Assembly (NCBI RefSeq): GCF_003668555.1
Contig: NZ_RCWN01000001.1
Coordinates: 2,331,501 to 2,395,500 of the forward strand
Origin: Notoacmeibacter ruber
Lineage (GTDB): Bacteria > Pseudomonadota > Alphaproteobacteria > Rhizobiales > Rhizobiaceae
Length of the DNA: 64,000 bases
Direction: 5' to 3'
Shown here: in pieces, positions 27,745 through 35,622 of the stretch
How positions within the stretch are numbered: position 1 is the first letter of the stretch
Layout: every line of letters begins with the position of its first letter
Notes under the pieces: model-generated
Told to the model about the DNA's origin: nothing
The model's input: the letters and a program-made list of their open reading frames with translations, nothing else
Database searches by the model: none
Position numbers and translations under genes: made by a program

Positions 27745-28641
27745 ATGACCGGGCCGGCCGCATTCGTCGCCTTCATCCTCAGCGTCTCGCTGGCTTGGGC
27801 CGCCACCCCGGCACGCGCAGCACCTCTTCTCGACCCTATTGATCCCTCGGCCCAGCGCCAGGCGGCAAGCCGCTGCATGCTCGTCGCGAGGAACCTTCAA
27901 AGGCAGGCCCTGCCGGTCCGAATGGTCAGGGCCACGGGGTCAAAGCCACAAATAGCCGAAAACCCTTGGCTCCAGCGCAGCGCATATGAACCGCCCGAAG
28001 TGCGTATCCGTTATGCCGGCCACGCCACCTTCATCATCGAGACGCCGCAAGGTGTACGCATCGCGACCGACTTTTCAGGCGCTTACGGTTCCGATCCCCT
28101 GCCGGATGTGGTCACGATGAACCACGCTCATATCACCCACTGGACACCCATCCCCGATCCCGAAATCCAGCACGTTCTGAAAGGATGGGCCGATGCGGAC
28201 GGCACACCGGCGCAGCATTGGCTCGCCGTGGGCGATGCCCTGATCCGCAATGTGCCGACCGATATTCGCGACGGCATCGCCATGGAGAGAGCTGGCAACT
28301 CGATCTTCATCTTCGAGGTCGCCGATCTGTGCATCGGCCATCTGGGCCACCTTCATCACCCGCTGACGGACGCGCACCATGCCGCGATAGGCCGACTTGA
28401 TATCGTCATGGTGCCGATCGACGGCGGACTGACCCTTTCGACCGACGCGATGGCCGCGTTGGTCGGTCGCCTTCAGGCACGGATCGTTCTGCCGATGCAC
28501 CGGCGCTATTCGCCGATCGAGAACTTCCTGTCCCGGGTGCGGGGCGAGTTCGACGTCCGCTTCGAGCCAACCGATACGATCGACGTTTCGATCAGGACAC
28601 TGCCCCGGACGCCGACCATCGTCATCCTCGAGGGCGTCTGA
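27745..28641 (+). CDS. Exported MBL-fold metallo-hydrolase
   Basis: 298 residues. Signal peptide (VAFILSVSLAWAATPARA) followed by a UlaG-like beta-lactamase fold: IRYAGHATFIIE, then MNHAHITHW where HxHxDH is expected, then IGHLGHLHHPLTDAH, MVPIDGG and VLPMHRRY. The Asp of the metal motif is replaced by Thr (HAHITH), so metal use may differ. Start 27745 has AAGGA 7 nt upstream. Convergent with terC. Confidence 0.82.
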   Translation: MTGPAAFVAFILSVSLAWAATPARAAPLLDPIDPSAQRQAASRCMLVARNLQRQALPVRMVRATGSKPQIAENPWLQRSAYEPPEVRIRYAGHATFIIETPQGVRIATDFSGAYGSDPLPDVVTMNHAHITHWTPIPDPEIQHVLKGWADADGTPAQHWLAVGDALIRNVPTDIRDGIAMERAGNSIFIFEVADLCIGHLGHLHHPLTDAHHAAIGRLDIVMVPIDGGLTLSTDAMAALVGRLQARIVLPMHRRYSPIENFLSRVRGEFDVRFEPTDTIDVSIRTLPRTPTIVILEGV

Positions 28642-28664
28642 AAAACCCTCCCCGAAGGTCAGGG

Positions 28665-29438
28665 TCAATGCAGAGTGGTATCGGCCGCATTCGTTTCGGC
28701 TTCGCCGCGCCGCTTCTTGCGGGCGAGCATATTCAACGCTTCGACCAGAGCGGAAAAGCCCATGGCGGCGTAGATATAGCCTTTTGGCACGTGATAGCCG
28801 AAGCCATCCGCAATCAGCGTCATGCCGATCATCAGCAGGAACCCGAGCGCCAGCATGACGACGGTCGGATTGTGGGCGATAAAGCGCGACAGCGGGTCGG
28901 CGGCGATGAGCATGACCGTCACTGCGGCGATGACTGCGATGAACATGATCGCCAACACGTCGGTCATACCGACCGCAGTGATGATGGAGTCGATCGAAAA
29001 GACGAGGTCGAGAACCAGGATCTGAGCGATTGCGCTGCCCACGGTGAGCGTGCCGACCTTGCCCATGTTCTCTTTCGGATCGTCGGGATCGACGCTGTGG
29101 TGAATCTCTTTCGTGGCCTTCCACACGAGAAACAGGCCACCGGCGATCAGAATAATGTCGCGCCAAGAAAAGCCATGCCCGAACAGCGTGAAGATGGGCT
29201 GCGTCAGTTGGACGATGAAGGAGACCGTTGCCAACAGGGCAAGCCTCAGAATGAGGGCCATGGAGATGCCGATTTTGCGGGCACGGCTCTGCTGGTCGGC
29301 GGGCAGCTTGTTGGTCAGGATCGAGATGAAGATCAGATTGTCGATGCCAAGCACGATCTCGAGCACCACAAGGGTGACCAGCGCGGCGATACCTTCCGGC
29401 GTCGCGATATAGGAGAAAGAGTCGATAATGGCGTCCAT
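28665..29438 (-). CDS. TerC-family integral membrane protein
   Basis: 257 residues with seven or eight helices and the TerC signatures [16 protein letters not shown] and [17 protein letters not shown], whose in-membrane aspartates are thought to bind metal. Family members export Mn2+ or give tellurite resistance, often loading exported metalloenzymes. The cytoplasmic loop [14 protein letters not shown] is acidic. Convergent with the MBL-fold gene, 23 bp apart. Confidence 0.9.
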   Translation of the reverse strand: MDAIIDSFSYIATPEGIAALVTLVVLEIVLGIDNLIFISILTNKLPADQQSRARKIGISMALILRLALLATVSFIVQLTQPIFTLFGHGFSWRDIILIAGGLFLVWKATKEIHHSVDPDDPKENMGKVGTLTVGSAIAQILVLDLVFSIDSIITAVGMTDVLAIMFIAVIAAVTVMLIAADPLSRFIAHNPTVVMLALGFLLMIGMTLIADGFGYHVPKGYIYAAMGFSALVEALNMLARKKRRGEAETNAADTTLH

Positions 29439-29505
29439 GGTGGTCCTGTGCGTGTCCGTCGGCAGAACGGCTATCTAAGCCACCTTGGACAGGGCTCAAG
29501 CGCCT

Positions 29506-30327
29506 CTACCAGAAATCGGGCCGCACTTCTTCCAGCCAAGAGCCAAGGCGTAGCGGGCTGACCTTTTCCGCCAGTCCCGTACGATCGGAGATTTCCACGC
29601 ACAGGCCCGCAATCGTTGCCGGTCCGCTTGCCGCTTCCATTCGCCGCTTCGGAACCTTCGAAAGAAACCGGTTGAGCGGCTCTTCCTTTTCCATGCCGAG
29701 CGAGGAATCGTAGTCACCGCACATGCCGGCATCGGTCTGGTAGGCCGTTCCGCCTGAGAGGATCATGTGGTCGGCCGTCGGACAATGCGTATGCGTGCCG
29801 ACCACGACAGAAGCCTTACCATCGAGAAAATGGCCGAAACAGACCTTCTCGCTGGTGGCTTCGGCGTGAAAGTCAAAAATGGCGGCGTCGCAAACGTCCC
29901 GGAGAGGCGCATCGGCAAGAATGGTCTCGGCTGCGTGAAAGGGATCGTCCAGTTCCGGATGCATGAAGACGCGCCCCATCAGGTTCGCGACCAGAACACG
30001 GGCTCCGTTCCTGGCTTCGTAAAGCCCGCTGCCACGCCCTGCGGTCCCCTTCGGATAGTTGGCGGGACGCAGAAACCGGTCCTCGCGCGGTGCGAAACTC
30101 AACGCTTCGCGCTGATCGAAGACGTGGTTGCCGGTCGTCACGACATCCGCACCCGCTCCGAGCGTCTCGTGCAGGATCGCCTCAGTGATGCCAAAGCCGC
30201 CGGCGGCATTTTCGCCGTTCACGACCACGAAATCGAGGGAATAGTCCGAAATGAGGCCCGGCAACCGTTCGTAAACAGCCGTCCGGCCCGTGCGGCCAAC
30301 CATATCGCCAAGGAATAGAAAACGCAT
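29506..30327 (-). CDS. ymdB: YmdB-like metallophosphoesterase (TIGR00282)
   Basis: 273 residues. Motifs MRFLFLGDMVG, VVVNGENAAGGFG, TTGNHVFD and VVGTHTHCPTAD match YmdB, a 2',3'-cyclic nucleotide phosphodiesterase that affects biofilm and motility in Bacillus. Lies 9 bp below the 5-formyl-THF cyclo-ligase gene, so the two form an operon, the usual arrangement in rhizobia. Confidence 0.9.
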   Translation of the reverse strand: MRFLFLGDMVGRTGRTAVYERLPGLISDYSLDFVVVNGENAAGGFGITEAILHETLGAGADVVTTGNHVFDQREALSFAPREDRFLRPANYPKGTAGRGSGLYEARNGARVLVANLMGRVFMHPELDDPFHAAETILADAPLRDVCDAAIFDFHAEATSEKVCFGHFLDGKASVVVGTHTHCPTADHMILSGGTAYQTDAGMCGDYDSSLGMEKEEPLNRFLSKVPKRRMEAASGPATIAGLCVEISDRTGLAEKVSPLRLGSWLEEVRPDFW

Positions 30328-30336
30328 GACGTCTTC

Positions 30337-30915
30337 TTAAGCGGTCGTATTGAAGCGGCGCAAGCCGTTTTCGGTAAGAACCGCTTCGAGCGGTACGTCA
30401 TGCGGTTCGGCATCAATATGGGGCAACTGCTGGGTCGCGAAGGCGATGCCGATCAGCCGGGGCGTTCGCCCTTCTTCATGAAGACGAGCGATGGCACGGT
30501 CATAATGGCCGGCGCCATAGCCCAGCCGATTGCCCATGCGATCGAAGCCGGCAAGCGGCAACAGGATGATATCCGGCTTGAGTTCGGCAGCGTCCGGCCC
30601 AGGCCCGATCGTGCCGAACCCGGTATTGGTCAGTGCTTCGCCCTTGACCAGTTCGCGAAAGGCGATCGTCGTACGGTCCAAAAGGGCAGGCGCGCAGAGG
30701 CGAGCGCCACGAAGCGCAAGAGCCTGCATGAGCGGTCGCGGGTCCAGTTCGGAGCGGATAGGCATGTAGCCTGCGATAACCGTGCCAGGATCGAACACGA
30801 TCTGATCGGCGAATGCCGCGACAGCGATCGACCATTCGACACGATGAACCGGGTCCAGGCCGTCCCTTTGCGCCAGGGCGCCAAGCCGCAGCTGTGACTT
30901 TGCCGAAGAGTTCAA
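30337..30915 (-). CDS. 5-formyltetrahydrofolate cyclo-ligase
   Basis: 192 residues. Converts 5-formyl-THF to 5,10-methenyl-THF using ATP. Signature LPLAGFDRMGNRLGYGAGHYDR with the phosphate-binding glycines and the N-terminal basic stretch are present. Start is TTG at 30915 with GGAG 8 nt upstream; an ATG is not available nearby. Directly downstream of the 6S RNA gene, the classic ssrS-fau (ygfA) order. Confidence 0.92.
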   Translation of the reverse strand: MNSSAKSQLRLGALAQRDGLDPVHRVEWSIAVAAFADQIVFDPGTVIAGYMPIRSELDPRPLMQALALRGARLCAPALLDRTTIAFRELVKGEALTNTGFGTIGPGPDAAELKPDIILLPLAGFDRMGNRLGYGAGHYDRAIARLHEEGRTPRLIGIAFATQQLPHIDAEPHDVPLEAVLTENGLRRFNTTA

Positions 30916-30969
30916 ATAGCCCGCTCCATCTGCCTTACGTTTTCACCGCACTATCAGGAGAAAGGGCGA

Positions 30970-31140
30970 AAAGGCGAGCGGACCACGGCGACCGGTGGCG
31001 CATTGATCCCGGGAACCTACAACGTAGGTGGGCGCCGTATATCCGAACCCACGGGTCCGGTCAGGGACAGCTCCCTTTGAGATCAATAAGGCCCCGGAAA
31101 TGTATTGGCCTGCCGAGAAGCGCAGTCCACTCTCACCTTC
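30970..31140 (-). ncRNA. ssrS: 6S RNA
   Basis: Placed directly upstream of the 5-formyl-THF cyclo-ligase gene on the same strand, where 6S RNA lies in most proteobacteria. The ends pair: GAG-A-GTGGAC (31134-31125) with GTCCGCTC (30983-30976), allowing one bulge and one G-U. The internal 3' segment ACCTACGTTGTAGGTTCCC followed by GGGATCAAT matches the conserved alphaproteobacterial 6S right arm in memory. Expected role: mimics an open promoter and sequesters housekeeping RNA polymerase in stationary phase. A CTATAT at 31146-31141 is a possible -10. Exact ends are estimates. Confidence 0.75.
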
Positions 31141-31270
31141 ATATAGGGGGCTGGCCTCGAGTCGAAAAGTCTTGATCCATATGTTCGCGATCAAGAATGC
31201 GGCCCTTGTTGACCGGGGCCAAGGCCCCTAATGTCCGCGCCGCAAAAGCCGAGCCGAAGGACACCAGCAT

Positions 31271-32113
31271 ATGCGTTTCGAAGGTACCGACAGCTACGTC
31301 GCCGACAAGGATCTGATGGTAGCGGTCAACGCGGCAATCGCGCTGGAGCGTCCCCTTCTCGTGAAGGGTGAACCGGGGACCGGCAAGACGGAACTGGCCC
31401 GGCAGGTAGCCGAATCTCTCGGCGTTCCGATGATTGAATGGAACGTCAAATCGACGACCCGGGCACAGCAGGGCCTCTACGAATATGATGCGGTCTCACG
31501 GCTGCGCGACAGCCAGCTTGGCGACCCGCGTTTCGAGGATATTCGCAACTACATCAAACAAGGCAAGCTCTGGCAGGCGTTTACGGCCGAACAGCGTGTC
31601 GTTTTGCTGATCGACGAGATCGACAAGGCCGACATCGAGTTTCCGAACGACCTTCTGCAGGAACTCGATCGGATGGAGTTCTATGTCTACGAACTGGATG
31701 AGACGATCCGCGCGAAACATCGGCCTATCGTCATCATCACCTCCAACAATGAAAAAGAACTGCCCGACGCTTTCCTGCGGCGGTGTTTCTTTCATTACAT
31801 CCGCTTTCCCGACATCGAGACACTGACGCGGATCGTCGACGTCCATTATCCCGGTATCAAGCAGCGGCTTGTCTCGGCCGCGCTGAACCAGTTTTACGAA
31901 ATCCGCGAAACACCCGGCTTGAAGAAGAAGCCGTCGACATCGGAAGCACTGGACTGGATTCGCCTGCTGGTCGCCGACGACGTTTCGCCGGAAGACCTGC
32001 GCGGGGATGCGAAGGACGCCCTCCCCCGCCTCCATGGCGCTTTGCTGAAAAACGAGCAGGACGTGCATCTTTTCGAGCGAATGGCGTTTCTGGCCCGGCA
32101 ACGGACGAAGTAG
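31271..32113 (+). CDS. MoxR-family AAA+ ATPase
   Basis: 280 residues. Walker A GEPGTGKT (33-40), Walker B LLIDEIDKAD, arginine-finger and sensor regions (PDAFLRRCFFHYI). MoxR ATPases act as chaperones together with a VWA-domain protein to mature metal-enzyme or membrane complexes. Its likely partner, the CoxE-like VWA protein, lies 3.5 kb downstream rather than adjacent. Transcribed divergently from the 6S RNA gene. Confidence 0.92.
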   Translation: MRFEGTDSYVADKDLMVAVNAAIALERPLLVKGEPGTGKTELARQVAESLGVPMIEWNVKSTTRAQQGLYEYDAVSRLRDSQLGDPRFEDIRNYIKQGKLWQAFTAEQRVVLLIDEIDKADIEFPNDLLQELDRMEFYVYELDETIRAKHRPIVIITSNNEKELPDAFLRRCFFHYIRFPDIETLTRIVDVHYPGIKQRLVSAALNQFYEIRETPGLKKKPSTSEALDWIRLLVADDVSPEDLRGDAKDALPRLHGALLKNEQDVHLFERMAFLARQRTK

Positions 32114-32155
32114 ACTGAGAATCTGAATTTTCGCTGCTTTGTGCAAACTTGTTTG

Positions 32156-32183
32156 TTGCGGCCCCGCCCATCCCCTCTATGAT
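32156..32183 (+). promoter_or_regulatory. Candidate promoter of the GAF histidine kinase gene
   Basis: TTGCGG (32156-32161), 16-bp GC-rich spacer, TATGAT (32178-32183), 39 bp before the GTG start. Assigned by consensus only. Confidence 0.35.
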
Positions 32184-32221
32184 GGCGTTCGTATAGGGTT
32201 GTTTTTTAAGAGTTTATCGCA

Positions 32222-33385
32222 GTGAAAGCCGAAGCTCATCCGCGCAATGAGGAACGTCTTGCGCGCCTACGAGAATACGAGATCCTCGATACGGCGGATG
32301 AGCAGGACTTCGACGATATCGTCGACTTGGCCTCACGCCTGACGGGGAGACCGGTTTCGCTTGTCTCGCTGGTCGATGAAGACCGTCAGTGGTTCAAGGC
32401 CCGCAAGGGCGATGGGCCGCGGCAGACCGACCTCGACAATTCCGTCTGCGCTCACGGCATTCTTCAGGACGGACTTTTCGAGATCGAAGATCTCAGCATT
32501 GACGAGCGGACGGCGGACATGCCGATGGTCGACGGTACGACCGGTCGCTTCCGCTTCTATGCCGGTGTTCCCCTCAAAACGTCGGAGGGCCTGCCGCTCG
32601 GAATGCTGTGCGTCCTCGATACCGAGCCAGGAAAACTCAGCGAGGATCAGCGTTTCGCGTTGAGGGTTCTGGGCGACCAGGTTCTTGCGCAACTCAATCT
32701 GCGGGCGCAACTCGCAGCAGAGAGAGAAACGAGCCGGCGCGTGCATCTGCGAGAAGCAGAGCTGCAAAAATCGCTTGCAGAGCAAGAGCTCCTCGCCAAG
32801 GAGATCGACCATCGCGTCAAGAATTCACTGGCCATGGTTTCCTCCTTTCTCAACATGCAGAGGCGGCAAGCCAAAAGCGAAGAAACCAAGGCCGAGTTGG
32901 AGACCGCCAGCCGCCGTGTGGCGGCCGTCAGTCTCCTTCATCAGGAACTCTATGATGCTTCGGTCACGGGCCGAATCTCGCTGCCACATCTGTCCGATCG
33001 CATCATGCTTTTGCTGCGCGAAAACGCGCCCAACAACGTCGAACTGAGAAGCGAACTCGATCCGATCATCCTAGACTCCCGTCGCGCGGCGGCCTTTGCG
33101 GTGGTGGCCAATGAGTTCATCACCAATTCCTTCAAATACGCGTTCAAGGACAAAGATAGCGGAACGGTGTTTCTCTCCGGAAAAGCCTCCGAGAGCGGCT
33201 ATCGGCTGATCCTGTCCGACGATGGCGTCGGCAACGGGTCCCCGGCCGCCGCGGGCAAGGGCCTTGGCACCCGCATCATCGAAGCCATGAGCTTGCAGTT
33301 GGGCGGAGATTCCGAACTCTCCGTCACACCGGCTGGCTATCGCCTCTCTCTCACCATAGAACCGCCAGTCCAAGGCGAGGGTTGA
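32222..33385 (+). CDS. GAF-domain sensor histidine kinase, HisKA_2 type
   Basis: 387 residues. N-terminal GAF domain (about 20-165: DIVDLASRLTGRPVSLVSLVD, DNSVCAHGIL, FYAGVPLKT). A short coiled coil precedes the phospho-acceptor EIDHRVKNSLAMVSSFLNMQ (HisKA_2/HWE-like H-box). The ATPase domain has NEFITNSFKYAF (N-box) and DDGVGNG (G1). No membrane segment, so it senses in the cytosol. GTG start. No response regulator is adjacent: it is an orphan kinase. Its H-box class is the one used by general-stress kinases that signal to PhyR, but this link is only inference. Confidence 0.88.
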   Translation: MKAEAHPRNEERLARLREYEILDTADEQDFDDIVDLASRLTGRPVSLVSLVDEDRQWFKARKGDGPRQTDLDNSVCAHGILQDGLFEIEDLSIDERTADMPMVDGTTGRFRFYAGVPLKTSEGLPLGMLCVLDTEPGKLSEDQRFALRVLGDQVLAQLNLRAQLAAERETSRRVHLREAELQKSLAEQELLAKEIDHRVKNSLAMVSSFLNMQRRQAKSEETKAELETASRRVAAVSLLHQELYDASVTGRISLPHLSDRIMLLLRENAPNNVELRSELDPIILDSRRAAAFAVVANEFITNSFKYAFKDKDSGTVFLSGKASESGYRLILSDDGVGNGSPAAAGKGLGTRIIEAMSLQLGGDSELSVTPAGYRLSLTIEPPVQGEG

Positions 33386-33410
33386 CGGTCGCCCTAGCCT
33401 GTCCGATACG

Positions 33411-33439
33411 TTGACCGCGGAACCCGGCAAGACTATCTT
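33411..33439 (+). promoter_or_regulatory. metA promoter
   Basis: TTGACC (33411-33416), 17-bp spacer, TATCTT (33434-33439): near-consensus for the housekeeping sigma factor. The predicted start site falls directly at the 5' edge of the SAM-II riboswitch, which supports the call. Confidence 0.65.
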
Positions 33440-33445
33440 GCCGGC

Positions 33446-33498
33446 CGTGGTGATTTGGCCGGCCGGCTTGCAGCCACGTTAAACAACTCGCTAAAAGG
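33446..33498 (+). ncRNA. SAM-II riboswitch (metA leader)
   Basis: Contains the conserved SAM-II core in order: CGTGGTGATTTGG, GGCTTGCAGCCACG, then TTAAACAACTCGCTAAAAGG. GTGG/CCAC pairing forms the first stem, and the downstream stretch can make the pseudoknot. SAM-II elements sit before metA, metX or metC in alphaproteobacteria and shut off translation when S-adenosylmethionine is plentiful. A hairpin-prone stretch (GGCCGCTC with GAGACGGCC) follows within about 40 nt. Confidence 0.92.
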
Positions 33499-33581
33499 GC
33501 CGCTCCGGAATATTCCATGAGACGGCCATTGTTCAGTCGGGTTGTGCGGCAACCGGCTGGCCCTGTTGTGGAGTATGTGCC

Positions 33582-34526
33582 GTGCCGATCCGAATTCCAG
33601 ATACGCTGCCCGCCCGGGAAGTCCTCGTGAAGGAGGGCGTCCAGGTCATGGATGAGAGCGTGGCGATCCGGCAGGATATCCGGCCGCTTCAGATCGGCCT
33701 TCTGAACCTGATGCCGAACAAGATCGAAACCGAGACGCAGATCGCCCGCCTCGTCGGCTCCACGCCGCTCCAGATCGAGCTCAGCCTCGTTCGTGTCGGC
33801 AGCCATCAGGCACGCAATACAACGGAGGAGCATCTGATCTCCTTCTATTCGACCTGGGAAGAGGTGAAGGATCGGAAGTTCGATGGATTCATCATCACCG
33901 GCGCGCCGATCGAGACGCTGCCTTTCGAAGACGTGACCTATTGGCCGGAACTTCAGGATATCCTCGACTGGACGACCACCAACGTCCACTCGTCCTTCTT
34001 CATCTGTTGGGGCGCCATGGCGGCAATCCAGCATTTTCATGGCGTTCCGAAACATGAATTGCCGCAGAAGGCGTTCGGGGTCTATCGTCACCGCAACCTG
34101 CAGCCTGCCTCGCCCTATCTGGCGGGATTCTCCGACGATTTCTCGATCTCGGTTTCGCGGTGGACGGAAGTGCGGCGAGACGATATCGATCCGGAATCGG
34201 GTCTCAACATTCTCATGGAGAGTGACGAGACGGGCCTCTGCCTCCTGGCCGAAGACTTCGCCAACCGTCTCTATATCTTCAATCATATCGAATATGATCA
34301 CGGCTCGCTGGCAGCGGAATATTTCCGCGACCATGCTTCGGGCAAGCCGATCCAGATCCCCGCCAACTACTTTCCCGATAACGATCCGGCCAGAAAGCCG
34401 ATCAACCGGTGGCGTTCGCATGCCTTCCTGCTGTTCAACAACTGGATCAACCAGATGTATCAGACCACGGCCTATGACTTGTCGGAAATCGGCATGGACC
34501 GGCAGATGGGAACCAGGGCGGCCTGA
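33582..34526 (+). CDS. metA: Homoserine O-acetyltransferase, MetA type
   Basis: First committed step of methionine synthesis: acylates homoserine. 314 residues of the MetA family. Catalytic Cys142 (FFICWGAM) and the His235-x-Glu237 pair (FNHIEYD) align by number with the E. coli enzyme. Residue 111 is Glu (GAPIETLPF), the residue that marks acetyl-CoA specificity; succinyltransferases have Gly there. GTG start. Controlled by the SAM-II riboswitch 84 nt upstream. Convergent with the diguanylate cyclase gene, 20 bp away. Confidence 0.93.
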   Translation: MPIRIPDTLPAREVLVKEGVQVMDESVAIRQDIRPLQIGLLNLMPNKIETETQIARLVGSTPLQIELSLVRVGSHQARNTTEEHLISFYSTWEEVKDRKFDGFIITGAPIETLPFEDVTYWPELQDILDWTTTNVHSSFFICWGAMAAIQHFHGVPKHELPQKAFGVYRHRNLQPASPYLAGFSDDFSISVSRWTEVRRDDIDPESGLNILMESDETGLCLLAEDFANRLYIFNHIEYDHGSLAAEYFRDHASGKPIQIPANYFPDNDPARKPINRWRSHAFLLFNNWINQMYQTTAYDLSEIGMDRQMGTRAA

Positions 34527-34546
34527 AAGCTATCGACCGTCAAGGC

Positions 34547-35500
34547 CTAGGCGGCGACTGCGACGACCCTGTTACGCCCGCTTTCCTTGGCCTCGTAAAG
34601 GGCGTCATCAGCCCGATTGAGAATCGTATCGAAGGAAGAATCGTCCCAGCGCCGTTCGGCGACACCGATCGATGCCGTAACCGAGAGCGGTCCCTTTGCT
34701 GTTTCCACCGGAGTTCCGGCGAGTCTTTGCCGGAAAGTCTCGGCCATCTTGGCCGCACTTGCCAGATTGTGGCCCGGCGCAAGGATCAGGAATTCCTCTC
34801 CGCCGATTCTCGCAAAGATCGCCGAATCCATGTTCGATGTCGCCAGGAAGCGGTGACCCCGCTGGGTGAAGGTTTTCAGGACCTCGTCTCCGACCGCATG
34901 GCCATAGGTATCGTTCACGTATTTGAAGTGATCGATATCGAGCAGAGCGACCGAGAAAGGCGACGCTTCCCTGTCGCTTCGTTCCATGTAGAGGCCCGCT
35001 TCGTAGAATGCATGTCGGCGATTATAGGCGCCGGTCAACTCGTCGGTGATGGAGAGCTTTCGAAGCGAGTTTTCAGCCCGTTTCTGATCGGTGATATCCT
35101 GAAGAAGGACCTGCACGACGGCCAGTCCGTCCCACGGCAGACGGCCCATAATGACCTTCATCAGCCGTTCCTGACCGGTATGGGAATTTACCAGCACGAT
35201 CTCCTGATCCATCGTCGTGCCGAGCGCATCAAAAGCCTTGTCGAAGGCGAGCGGATCGGAATCGGATCGCTGAAAATCCAGAATATGCTTGCCGATAAGG
35301 CTGTTTCGCTCTTCGCCGAGAAGGCTGCACGCTCCAGCATTGGCGTACAGGACCGCATGCTGGGAATGGATCAGGACACCGATGGGCATGGCGTCGAGCA
35401 TGATCCCCAAACGGTCTTCGGTATCGACCAGGGATGCTCGCGTGATATCCGCGGTTGCTGAGCCTTGCTCGTCGCAGTCAAAAAGTTCAAACATGATCAT
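34547..35500 (-). CDS. PAS-GGDEF diguanylate cyclase
   Basis: 317 residues. PAS domain (about 25-145; AMPIGVLIHSQHAVLYANAG), PAC-like linker, then GGDEF domain (about 150-317) starting DELTGAYNRRHAF. Active-site motif is GGEEF with LDIDHFKYVNDTYGH as metal/substrate segment, so it should make c-di-GMP. The upstream inhibitory I-site (RxxD) is not present; the position reads SNMD, so product feedback may be absent. Cytosolic, signal unknown. Confidence 0.9.
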   Translation of the reverse strand: MIMFELFDCDEQGSATADITRASLVDTEDRLGIMLDAMPIGVLIHSQHAVLYANAGACSLLGEERNSLIGKHILDFQRSDSDPLAFDKAFDALGTTMDQEIVLVNSHTGQERLMKVIMGRLPWDGLAVVQVLLQDITDQKRAENSLRKLSITDELTGAYNRRHAFYEAGLYMERSDREASPFSVALLDIDHFKYVNDTYGHAVGDEVLKTFTQRGHRFLATSNMDSAIFARIGGEEFLILAPGHNLASAAKMAETFRQRLAGTPVETAKGPLSVTASIGVAERRWDDSSFDTILNRADDALYEAKESGRNRVVAVAA

Positions 35501-35622
35501 TCCCGCCCTCTACAGATAACGCTAGGGCAATTTCGTTATGAATCGCTTACCCGAAACATATTAGCCAATTGATAAAACAGGATTTTCTCATACCTTCTCG
35601 AACACCAGCGGGATAGCGAAAA

